Assembly: GCA_001828645.1 (NCBI GenBank)
Contig: MHZD01000021.1
Location: 1-5,249, forward strand
DNA length: 5,249 bases
Direction: 5' to 3'
DNA from: Planctomycetes bacterium RIFOXYC2_FULL_41_27
Lineage (GTDB): Bacteria > Planctomycetota > Brocadiia > Brocadiales > Brocadiaceae
A program made the translations under genes and the position numbers. Every line of letters begins with the position of its first letter. The first letter of the stretch is position 1. Below are positions 1 to 5,249 of this stretch, piece after piece. The notes beneath the pieces are model-generated. The model searched no databases. It was not told where the DNA came from and saw only the letters and a program-made list of their open reading frames with translations.

Positions 1-129
1 GTGATCAAATACATTCTAAACCAGGAGGAGCATCACAGAAAGAAAACTTTTAAGGAAGAATACATTGACTTTCTGAAGAAATATGAGATTAAGTATGATG
101 AAAAATATTTGTTTGAATGGATAGAATAA
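1..129 (+). CDS. C-terminal fragment of an IS200-like / REP-associated (RAYT) Y1 transposase
   Basis: The plus strand is open from base 1 and gives 42 residues ending in TAA at 127-129. The 5' part lies outside the window, so the GTG at base 1 is read as an internal valine codon. The fragment has the tail I recognise from IS200-like (Y1_Tnp) and RAYT proteins: an N-Q-E-E-H-H-R-K-K run at residues 7-15, then F-K-E-E-Y, a short lysine/tyrosine-rich helix, and a final Y-L-F-E-W segment. In this family a single catalytic tyrosine and an HUH metal site lie upstream; neither is visible here, so activity cannot be judged. Such enzymes cut single-stranded DNA at hairpins. Palindromes begin right at the stop codon, which supports a RAYT over an ordinary IS200 transposase. 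The gene converges on the exporter operon. The family call is fairly sure; the RAYT subtype is inference. Confidence 0.8.
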   Translation: MIKYILNQEEHHRKKTFKEEYIDFLKKYEIKYDEKYLFEWIE

Positions 130-200
130 ACAGGTCGCTCCTATGGAGCTAAATACATTATTCGCATTCAATGCTACAAACAGTTGGCTCCGATGGAGCC
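128..200 (-). repeat. REP-like palindromes, copies 1 and 2 (reverse orientation)
   Basis: Two copies of a short palindrome each follow a conserved (C)AAACAG tail. Copy 1 has AAACAG at 128-133, overlapping the transposase stop codon, then GCTCC (137-141), loop TAT and GGAGC (145-149). Copy 2 has CAAACAG at 177-183, then GGCTCC (186-191), loop GAT and GGAGCC (195-200), a perfect 6-bp stem. The tails lie 50 nt apart. Here the tail precedes the hairpin, so these copies run opposite to the four that follow. They fit the REP elements that accompany RAYT transposases. The palindromes are seen directly; the REP label is inference. Confidence 0.7.
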
Positions 201-225
201 AGAGGCTAACATAGGTAACATGACA

Positions 226-400
226 GCCTTACCAGGGGCGATCTGTTTGGAGAAATAAAATTACCAATAAGAGGAAGCCCCATGAGGGTAACCTGTTTGT
301 AGATGAAAGATAATAAACCGATAAGCCCAAAAGGGGCAGCCTGTTTGTAAGGGAAAAAAAGAAAATAACAATGTAGCCCCGGTAAGGGCGATCTGTTTGT
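226..400 (+). repeat. REP-like palindromes, copies 3 to 6 (forward orientation)
   Basis: Four hairpins are each followed by CTGTTTG. Copy 3: stem 226-230/235-239 with two G-T pairs, tail 243-249. Copy 4: stem 277-280/286-289 with one wobble pair, tail 293-299. Copy 5: GCCC 325-328 / GGGC 334-337, tail 341-347. Copy 6: GCCC 376-379 / GGGC 386-389, tail 393-399. The tails start 50, 48 and 52 nt apart. The stem core is GCCC/GGGC here but GCTCC/GGAGC in copies 1-2, and AT-rich, non-matching sequence fills the spacers. The array occupies the gap between the transposase and the outer membrane factor gene, where I see no other gene. Its hairpins may help end transcription arriving from both sides. 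Confidence 0.7.
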
Positions 401-416
401 ATTAGTGGATTTTATT

Positions 417-1907
417 TTATGATGGTTCTTTCTCCCAGCCGCCGCCAAGCGCCTTGTAAAGGATGACGAGGTTCAGTGATACGGTGCGTTCGCTTTGGAC
501 AAGCTCATCCTCAGACCTGTAAAGTGAACGCTCGGCATCGAGCACGTTAAGGAAATTTGCCAGTCCTCTGGTGAACAATTCACTGGCCAGGTCTACGGCA
601 CGTTGGTTTGCATTTACCGCTTCGGAAAGGTTCTGGTGGCGTACGTATTCCGTAGTATATGCAACAATAGCATTTTCCACGTCTTCGAGGGAGGCCAATA
701 CGGCTTTTTCATAGCTTAGTAATGACTGCTCCTGCCGTGCATTTTGCACTTTTATGTTTGCCCGAATGCGACCGGCTTCAAATATGGGCCAGCGTACCGT
801 TGGCCCGATTGACCAGAAACGACTTTGGGCGAGTGAAAAGGCATTCAGGTTTTCGGTCTGTAGTCCAAAATCTCCGGTCAGGGAAAACTTTGGAAATAAA
901 TTCGCAGTAGCGACACCGATCCGGGCAGTTGCCGCTGCCAGTTCACGTTCTGCGCGGCGGACGTCGGGTCGACGGCGCAAGAGATCGGAAGGCAAACCAA
1001 CCGGCACCACTGGAGGTGCATGTGGAATTGAAGCTTCCTTTGATAACTCTCCTGACAAATTTCCTGGTTCTTGTCCCAGCAACATTCCAATACGGTGGAT
1101 GGCCTGTTTCATCGAATTTTCAAGCAAAGGTATTTGTGATTGTGTGGTAGCCAGCAATGCTTCAGCCTGGACTGCGTCGAGTTCGCTGGACAGTCCTGCC
1201 TTATATCGTGCACGGGTAATCTCCACCGTTTCCTGTTGGACTTTAATGTTTTTGCGTACAATTTCCAGTCTGCGCTGAGAGCCTCGAACCTCGATATAAT
1301 TTCGGGCTACTTCCGCAAGCAATGTAATCAATACATCGCGTTGATTTTCTACTGCAGCGTCAATGTCTGCTCTTGCAGCCTCAATGGCGCGGCGCTTGCC
1401 GCCGAACAGGTCGATCTCCCAACTTGCATCAAAACCTGCCTCATACAGGTCGCGTTTTACTTTAGCGTTTGGTGGAATCGTGGAAATACCCATACTGCGG
1501 CGGCTGCGAGAGTATGACGCAGAGGTGTTTGCCGATGGCCACAGATCGGCTGCAACAACGCCGCTCTGGAATCGTGCCTCGCGTACGCGCGCTTCGGCGA
1601 CGCGCAGATCGAGATTTGATTTAACTGCACGAGTGATAAGGGAATCGAGCACAGGGTCGTTAAATGCCTTCCACCACTGAACGATTGATGCAGGTTTAGC
1701 TTCTCCTTTCTGTTGAAGTTCGCTCCATGATTCTGGCACGGATACTTTTGGAGTAGAATAGTTTGGACCTACAGCACAGCCAACAATGTAAAACATCAAG
1801 CCGCACGATAAAAGTATCGGAAATACAATTTTTAGGTGCGATATTATGATTAGCCGATCGCAAATAAAATTTGCTCCTGGTGTAAGTATGCTTGTTTGCT
1901 GTTTCAT
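417..1907 (-). CDS. Outer membrane factor lipoprotein, NodT/TolC-type efflux channel
   Basis: This 496-residue protein would form the outer membrane and periplasmic channel of the exporter. A hydrophobic stretch at residues 27-43 ends in the lipobox I-V-G-C (Cys44), followed by AVGPNY, the typical mature start of NodT-family lipoproteins. Two outer membrane efflux repeats follow, roughly residues 83-280 and 305-490. Recognisable family motifs are FNDPVLDSLI (82-91), DLFGGKRRAIEAARADIDA (166-184), LLRRRPDVRRAERELAAA (309-326) and WPIFEAGRIRANI (373-385). Length is normal for the family. I start it at the ATG at 1905-1907, one base after the fusion protein stop, which implies translational coupling; no good Shine-Dalgarno is visible. 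The reading frame stays open upstream to an ATG at 2066, but that lies inside the fusion protein gene. The 26-residue stretch before the hydrophobic segment is long for a lipoprotein signal. The family is secure; the substrate is unknown. Confidence 0.93.
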   Translation of the reverse strand: MKQQTSILTPGANFICDRLIIISHLKIVFPILLSCGLMFYIVGCAVGPNYSTPKVSVPESWSELQQKGEAKPASIVQWWKAFNDPVLDSLITRAVKSNLDLRVAEARVREARFQSGVVAADLWPSANTSASYSRSRRSMGISTIPPNAKVKRDLYEAGFDASWEIDLFGGKRRAIEAARADIDAAVENQRDVLITLLAEVARNYIEVRGSQRRLEIVRKNIKVQQETVEITRARYKAGLSSELDAVQAEALLATTQSQIPLLENSMKQAIHRIGMLLGQEPGNLSGELSKEASIPHAPPVVPVGLPSDLLRRRPDVRRAERELAAATARIGVATANLFPKFSLTGDFGLQTENLNAFSLAQSRFWSIGPTVRWPIFEAGRIRANIKVQNARQEQSLLSYEKAVLASLEDVENAIVAYTTEYVRHQNLSEAVNANQRAVDLASELFTRGLANFLNVLDAERSLYRSEDELVQSERTVSLNLVILYKALGGGWEKEPS

Positions 1908-1908
1908 A

Positions 1909-2907
1909 TTATTCGTGGCTTTGCCCCGTTTGTTTTGCCTGTTCAATTTGTGAAATTGCGCTGGATTTTTGGAGCTGGTCTGGTGCCTCAATATAAACAT
2001 CCATCTGTTGACCGGCGAATATTGGCAGGTCAGTTTGTGCGATGCTGTAAATGACCTGCAGCACACGCGTGTCTACACGCTCAATACTGTCGCCGGTGAG
2101 TGACTTTTTAGGGACGATATACGGCTCAAAACGCACAAATTTCAAGTCCGTTTTGATTTCTTTATTGCCACGCAGAAAGGCAACCGCCGGTGCGCCGGTG
2201 CGAACGCGCCAGGCATCATTTTCATCTACGTCAACGCGAACGTTTAATGGTTCGACGTTGCCGAGGAGGATAAGTGGTGTTTGAATAATCCCCGCCGGGG
2301 CGAACTCGCCGGGGTGGATTTTCAATTGCAATACTTTGCCATCGACAGGGGCACGCACGACAATTCGATCCAGGTTGGTCTCGGTTTCTCTTATTTGTGC
2401 CATCGCAGAAACGACGTCAGCCTTTGCCTGGGCAAGTTTTGCTTTGGCGATTTGTACTGCATAACGACGACGGTCAAGTTCCTCAACGCTGATTGCCCGT
2501 TTATCCGTGATACTTTCAGCCAGCGCCAGTTGATTTTTTACATCTGACAGCGATGCCTTAGCTACTTTTACGGTCGTATTGGAGACATGGAGCGCTGCCC
2601 GCCGGATTGTTAGTTGAGCCATCAAGTCGCGGTCGTCGAGCTTGAACAGTGGATCGCCAGTTTTAACTTTGCTGCCAACGGAGATGTAAATCCCGGAAAC
2701 GACGCCTGGAACGAGTGTGCCGATTGCAATATTTTCGGTATTGGCCTCCACAATGCCGGTGCCAGCCACGGACGATTTAAATGGTGGCGCTGCCGGGTCA
2801 ACAAACGGTAGAGCAGGAGGAATGGTTTTGCTGCCGCTGATGACCGTCAGCACCGCGAATCCAAGTCCAAGAACGGCCAGGACAGGAAGTAAGTATTTTC
2901 TAATCAT
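1909..2907 (-). CDS. HlyD/RND-type periplasmic membrane fusion (adaptor) protein
   Basis: This 332-residue protein links the inner membrane ABC transporter to the outer membrane channel. One N-terminal membrane anchor is visible (about residues 6-25), preceded by Arg3 and Lys4. The first half of the biotinyl-lipoyl-like domain lies around 48-92 (GIVEANTENI ... VGSKVKTGDPLF). A charged, alanine-rich helical hairpin, likely coiled coil, covers about 93-180. The second lipoyl half is at 182-203, with RAPVDGKV at 185-192. A beta-barrel region follows, with the D-T-R-V-L-Q-V motif at 279-285. The ATG at 2905-2907 has a strong Shine-Dalgarno. The gene is separated from the ATPase by 168 nt and from the outer membrane factor by one base. 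There is no lipobox, so it is membrane-anchored rather than lipidated. The family assignment is secure; DevB-like function is inference from gene context. Confidence 0.93.
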   Translation of the reverse strand: MIRKYLLPVLAVLGLGFAVLTVISGSKTIPPALPFVDPAAPPFKSSVAGTGIVEANTENIAIGTLVPGVVSGIYISVGSKVKTGDPLFKLDDRDLMAQLTIRRAALHVSNTTVKVAKASLSDVKNQLALAESITDKRAISVEELDRRRYAVQIAKAKLAQAKADVVSAMAQIRETETNLDRIVVRAPVDGKVLQLKIHPGEFAPAGIIQTPLILLGNVEPLNVRVDVDENDAWRVRTGAPAVAFLRGNKEIKTDLKFVRFEPYIVPKKSLTGDSIERVDTRVLQVIYSIAQTDLPIFAGQQMDVYIEAPDQLQKSSAISQIEQAKQTGQSHE

Positions 2908-2912
2908 GGGAA

Positions 2913-2918
2913 CCTCCT
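2913..2918 (-). promoter_or_regulatory. Strong Shine-Dalgarno of the membrane fusion protein gene
   Basis: The minus strand reads AGGAGG followed by TTCCC and the ATG at 2907, a consensus ribosome site with 5-nt spacing. It is the strongest site in the operon and fixes the start of the fusion protein. It allows efficient initiation after the long gap that holds the inverted repeat, where coupling from the ATPase gene is not possible. Confidence 0.8.
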
Positions 2919-2981
2919 AATTTAATTGTATAGGAATTTTCATTTTATTTATGCGGGTTATACGATGTATGGCATAGAGAA

Positions 2982-3065
2982 TCCCCCTTAAAAAAGGGGG
3001 TTAGGGGGTTGTAAAATAACCCCGGAAAAAACACAACCCCCTAAATCCCCCTTTATTAAGGGGGA
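2982..3065. repeat. MITE-like 84-nt inverted repeat with G5/C5 hairpins
   Basis: Left arm 2982-3012 and right arm 3033-3065 are inverted copies that differ by one substitution and a 2-nt indel, around a 20-nt centre (3013-3032). Each arm also holds its own hairpin: CCCCCTT 2983-2989 with AAGGGGG 2994-3000, and CCCCCTT 3047-3053 with AAGGGGG 3058-3064. The element can therefore fold as one long stem or as two short ones. It lies between the ATPase stop (11 nt away) and the fusion protein start. I see no convincing target-site duplication. Similar G5/C5 palindromes are scattered in many environmental bacterial genomes (recollection). It may act as a mobile miniature element, a partial terminator or an mRNA-stabilising structure. 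Confidence 0.75.
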
Positions 3066-3075
3066 CTGCGTAGGC

Positions 3076-3795
3076 CTAATTCAATTTTTCATTTAACCGA
3101 AAATCACGTGAGTCCGATACACTGATGATATGACCGTCATCCATTTTAGCGATGCGATTCGCAAATTCGAATATGCGCGAGTCGTGAGTGACTACGACCA
3201 ATGCGCGATCAACCCCGACAACCACTTCGTGTAAAAGTTCCAAGACCTTATGGCCTGTTTCGTGGTCAAGCGCACTGGTTGGTTCATCGCATACAATGAA
3301 TTTCGGGTTGTGCACCATTGCCCGGGCGATAGCAACACGCTGCTGTTGACCGCCCGATAACTCACTGGGTAGTGAATGGGTGCGATCGCCTATCCCGACC
3401 AGGTTAAGTATTTCCCGCGCCCTCTCCAGTGCATTGCGTCGTTTAACCCCATTGATCAGCAGAGGGGCAGCAACATTTTCTGCGGCTGAAAGTGTTGGTA
3501 TCAAATTGAACAACTGAAAAACAAATCCGATATTCTGTCCCCGAAACCTCGCTTTCTCACGATGGCTCATGTGTTTGAAATCATGTCCAAACACCATACA
3601 TTCACCTTCGTCTCTTTCAAGAACGCCGGCGACGATAGAGATCAGAGTGGTCTTGCCACTGCCTGACGGTCCGACCAGCATCATCATTTCACCCGTTTTT
3701 ACTTCCAGGTCAATGCCGCGCAGGGCGCGTACCTTGGTCTCGCCGCTGCCATACGTTTTGGTTACGCCTTTGCATCGTACTGCAATGTTATTCAT
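3076..3795 (-). CDS. ABC transporter ATP-binding protein, LolD/MacB type
   Basis: This 239-residue, single-domain cytoplasmic ATPase powers the exporter. All nucleotide-binding motifs are intact: Walker A GPSGSGKTT (42-50), Q-loop Gln94 in FVFQLFNLIPTLSAAENV (91-108), signature LSGGQQQRVAIARA (146-159), Walker B FIVCDEPTSALD (166-177) with Asp170 and catalytic Glu171, and H-loop His204 in VVTHD. The Y-G-S-G-E-T-K-V-R-A-L-R-G-I-D start and the Q-loop wording place it in the LolD/MacB/DevA group that pairs with FtsX-type permeases. Length is typical for a free-standing member. The ATG at 3793-3795 has AGGA 6 nt upstream. The gene sits between its permease (141-nt gap) and the fusion protein (168-nt gap), both gaps carrying repeats. 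The family is secure; it is not fused to a permease as MacB is. Confidence 0.95.
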   Translation of the reverse strand: MNNIAVRCKGVTKTYGSGETKVRALRGIDLEVKTGEMMMLVGPSGSGKTTLISIVAGVLERDEGECMVFGHDFKHMSHREKARFRGQNIGFVFQLFNLIPTLSAAENVAAPLLINGVKRRNALERAREILNLVGIGDRTHSLPSELSGGQQQRVAIARAMVHNPKFIVCDEPTSALDHETGHKVLELLHEVVVGVDRALVVVTHDSRIFEFANRIAKMDDGHIISVSDSRDFRLNEKLN

Positions 3796-3801
3796 AACAT
3801 A

Positions 3802-3805
3802 TCCT
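3802..3805 (-). promoter_or_regulatory. Probable ribosome binding site of the ATPase gene
   Basis: The minus strand has AGGA six bases before the ATG at 3795. It is a partial Shine-Dalgarno but well placed. An ATG at 3798-3800 lies between it and the chosen start but is out of frame, so the start at 3795 stands. Confidence 0.5.
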
Positions 3806-3838
3806 AACCTGAACGAGTCGGAAGAGTCCCTGAATGAG

Positions 3839-3901
3839 AATTTACGATTTTAGATTTGGGATTTAATAAAATTGTAAATCGTAATTCGTAAATCGTAAAT
3901 T
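3839..3901. repeat. AT-rich direct and inverted repeats in the permease-ATPase gap
   Basis: The 11-mer GTAAATCGTAA occurs at 3874-3884 and again at 3888-3898. A perfect 12-nt inverted repeat pairs 3839-3850 with 3890-3901 (core ATTTACGATTT / AAATCGTAAAT), enclosing 39 nt. The repeats take up much of the 141-nt gap between permease stop and ATPase start, where I see no gene. On the minus strand this could form a weak RNA stem ahead of the ATPase gene. No strong terminator T-run follows it, so reduced read-through or simple repeat expansion are both possible. Confidence 0.6.
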
Positions 3902-3918
3902 TTTGCTAAAAATGTCAA
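3892..3918 (-). promoter_or_regulatory. Weak possible internal promoter ahead of the ATPase gene
   Basis: The minus strand contains a perfect TTGACA (3913-3918) and, 15 bases on, TACGAT (3892-3897), which keeps the key T, A and final T of a -10 box. Spacing is shorter than the usual 16-18 nt and the region is AT-rich, so a chance match is likely. If real, it would let ATPase, fusion protein and outer membrane factor be made independently of the upstream regulator promoter. Confidence 0.2.
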
Positions 3919-3936
3919 AATATTTTTTGTAAGAAA

Positions 3937-5091
3937 TTAGCTCTTGAAAACAATTGCCGGCTCCAGTCGTATTACCTTCCACATGCTGAGGACGGCCGAA
4001 GCAGCGCAGATTAACGTGACAGCAGTTGCACTGGCGGACAGAAGCTGCCAGGGGAATCGGAAGGAGAGTTCGGTGCTTCCTGACAGAGTGCCGAAAACGG
4101 AGGCTGCACCAACTCCAAGTCCATACCCGATGCTGCCAACCATTGCTGCCTGCAGTAAAATCATTCGTAACAACGTGACATCTGAAGCACCCATGGCTTT
4201 AAGTGTTCCAAAGTAACGGATGTTGTCCAGGGTGAAGTTATAGAAAGTTTGCCCGGCAATGGCGACACCGACAATGAAACCAAGCACTACGGTGACGCCA
4301 AAATTGATAGGGATACCGGTGTACTTCATAAAATAGCGGACGGTAAGCTTTTTAAATTCATCCCTCGTATAAGCGGCAAGACCGGTTACCTGTCGAATAC
4401 GATGACATAGAATGTGCGTATCCTGGCCCGGCTTTGCCTTGACCAGCACAAAGGTCATCAGTTTGCGTTCGCGTGGTGCAAATATGGTTGCCCGCGAGTA
4501 TGTGGTGTAAATGACCGGTTGAGATTGGAACGTCCTCGTTACCTTGCAAACCCCAACAACTACGGCGCGATGGTCATTCAGTTCCATCGTATCTCCAATT
4601 TTTAAGGGTTCACGTCTTCCGTCAGGCATGACCCTGGCGAGTCTGTCCTTGACACTGAAGCTGTCAACGATAATGGCGTCGCTGCGGCGCAGATCGGACA
4701 ATTGCCCTTGCAGCATCTGAGGAGGACCGCCGATCAGGGTTTCGTCGTCAAGACCGACAACGTTACACGTCTGGAAAGTCCCGTTGGGAAGCCTGGCCTT
4801 CAACAGCCCTTTGTACATGGGGACTGCCCATGCGACGCCTTCCACGCTCCGGACCCTGAGTACTTCCGTTTCCTTCAGAGGTTTAAGGTCGTCAATGTAC
4901 TGCACCTTCGGGTCCATCACCCATATATCGGGTAGTGTCGTGTCGGTAAGGAATCCAAACGTGCGTGTCATTAGACCCAGGAAGATGGCAGATTGTTGGG
5001 TAATGAGCAGTGATGCAAACATCAGCCCCATGATAATGCCCAGGTATTTGGCTCGATCACCGATAAGCATTTTTAAAGCAATGAAATTCAT
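3937..5091 (-). CDS. ABC transporter permease, FtsX/MacB (DevC-like) family
   Basis: This 384-residue inner membrane protein has the four-helix layout of the FtsX/MacB permeases. TM1 is at about 15-38, a large periplasmic domain at about 40-255, and TM2-TM4 at about 263-285, 308-335 and 347-372. Between TM2 and TM3 is the conserved cytoplasmic stretch N-I-R-Y-F-G-T-L-K-A-M-G-A-S (290-303), the likely contact with the ATPase. The tail RLEPAIVFKS (375-384) is the usual end of this family. It is the only permease in view, so a homodimer is inferred. Size and topology match DevC-type permeases. The ATG at 5089-5091 overlaps the regulator stop as ATGA. Only a weak purine-rich GAAGAAAAA precedes it, so coupling probably decides the start. 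The transported compound is unknown. Confidence 0.92.
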   Translation of the reverse strand: MNFIALKMLIGDRAKYLGIIMGLMFASLLITQQSAIFLGLMTRTFGFLTDTTLPDIWVMDPKVQYIDDLKPLKETEVLRVRSVEGVAWAVPMYKGLLKARLPNGTFQTCNVVGLDDETLIGGPPQMLQGQLSDLRRSDAIIVDSFSVKDRLARVMPDGRREPLKIGDTMELNDHRAVVVGVCKVTRTFQSQPVIYTTYSRATIFAPRERKLMTFVLVKAKPGQDTHILCHRIRQVTGLAAYTRDEFKKLTVRYFMKYTGIPINFGVTVVLGFIVGVAIAGQTFYNFTLDNIRYFGTLKAMGASDVTLLRMILLQAAMVGSIGYGLGVGAASVFGTLSGSTELSFRFPWQLLSASATAVTLICAASAVLSMWKVIRLEPAIVFKS

Positions 5092-5249
5092 TTTTTCTTC
5101 GACTCCAACTGTTTTTTAAATTCTTTCATAGCGCCAAGCGAAAAGCCGGTTATGTGGTCGGCCAGCCGGTCGACGTCCTTAAGAGTATATTTCTGGTTAG
5201 GATACAAACGGTTTACCACAGGCCTTGCATGATGGTAAAAAACGCATTG
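5088..5249 (-). CDS. TetR/AcrR-family regulator, C-terminal fragment (CecR-like ligand domain)
   Basis: The minus strand is open from the window edge and gives 53 residues ending in TGA (5088-5090). The N-terminal helix-turn-helix lies outside the window. The visible part starts Q-C-V-F-Y-H-H-A-R-P-V-V-N-R-L-Y-P, continues to Y-T-L-K-D-V-D-R-L-A-D-H-I-T-G-F-S-L-G-A and ends in a lysine-rich tail. This is the layout I associate with the last helices of TetR regulators with a CecR-type (DUF1956) ligand domain. It overlaps the permease start by 4 nt, so it is the first visible gene of the operon and probably represses it in response to an exported compound. In E. coli, CecR also governs an operon with a HlyD-type adaptor, a useful parallel but with a different ABC family. 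TetR type is likely; the CecR subtype is moderate. Confidence 0.72.
   Translation of the reverse strand, partial: QCVFYHHARPVVNRLYPNQKYTLKDVDRLADHITGFSLGAMKEFKKQLESKKK

Noticed and set aside
1..3. GTG at base 1 as the start of a small 42-residue protein
   Set aside because: The peptide matches only the tail of IS200-like transposases and sits at the window edge, so this is an internal valine codon.
128..400. CRISPR array
   Set aside because: Period near 50 nt could mislead a repeat finder, but the repeated part is short and degenerate, orientation flips midway, and intervals are uneven. No direct repeat of CRISPR length is conserved.
206..448. Minus-strand 80-codon reading frame over the repeat array
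   Set aside because: Its peptide is made of recurring Y-K-Q...P-x-G pieces that simply translate the REP-like repeats, and it runs into the end of the outer membrane factor gene. No ribosome site or family resemblance.
754..1278. Plus-strand reading frame of 174 codons inside the outer membrane factor gene
   Set aside because: It is an antisense shadow: low-complexity Ser/Arg-rich peptide, no ribosome site, and the opposite strand has a clear family match over the whole stretch.
1908..2066. N-terminal extension of the outer membrane factor from an ATG at 2066
   Set aside because: The extension overlaps the adaptor gene in another frame and would precede the signal peptide and lipobox by about 80 residues. 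The ATG at 1907, one base after the adaptor stop, is much better.
2919..2981. Promoter directly upstream of the membrane fusion protein gene
   Set aside because: TATAAC and TACAAT occur on the minus strand, but no acceptable -35 box lies at the right distance, and the second is too close to the ribosome site.
3076..5091. A MacB-type fused ATPase-permease broken by a frameshift
   Set aside because: Permease and ATPase are each full length with proper starts and stops, the order is permease first, and the ATPase has its own ribosome site. They are separate genes.

Overview
The window carries most of a minus-strand operon for a tripartite, ATP-driven exporter of a Gram-negative-type (double-membrane) cell. 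It is read from right to left: the C-terminal end of a TetR/AcrR-type regulator, an FtsX/MacB-type permease, a LolD/MacB-type ATPase, a HlyD-type membrane fusion protein and a NodT/TolC-type outer membrane factor. At the far left, on the plus strand, lies the C-terminal end of an IS200-like/RAYT transposase. It is followed by an array of REP-like palindromes that separates it from the exporter operon.

Layout: 1-129 transposase end (+). 128-400 six degenerate hairpin repeats at about 50-nt spacing, the first two in one orientation and the last four in the other. 417-1907 outer membrane factor (-). 1909-2907 membrane fusion protein (-). 2908-3075 intergenic, mostly an 84-nt MITE-like inverted repeat. 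3076-3795 ATPase (-). 3796-3936 intergenic with AT-rich direct and inverted repeats. 3937-5091 permease (-). 5088-5249 regulator C-terminus (-), cut by the window edge.

How the genes fit together (inference from families): the permease, probably as a homodimer, and the ATPase dimer form the inner membrane motor. The HlyD-type adaptor spans the periplasm and docks on the lipoprotein outer membrane channel. The regulator overlaps the permease start by 4 nt and probably controls the operon from a promoter outside the window. The substrate cannot be read from the sequence. Gene sizes and the separate ATPase and permease resemble cyanobacterial DevBCA-TolC exporters more than MacAB, where the two are fused.

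Organism: a didermic bacterium, with coding regions of moderate G+C by eye and AT-rich spacers. The RAYT-plus-REP style and the G5/C5 inverted repeat are the kind seen in Bacteroidota and in environmental lineages such as anammox planctomycetes. This is recollection rather than a search result, so the taxon is left open. The individual genes belong to known families. The most unusual content is in the repeats: a polarity-switching REP array beside a RAYT gene, and repeat elements filling both long gaps of an otherwise tightly packed operon.
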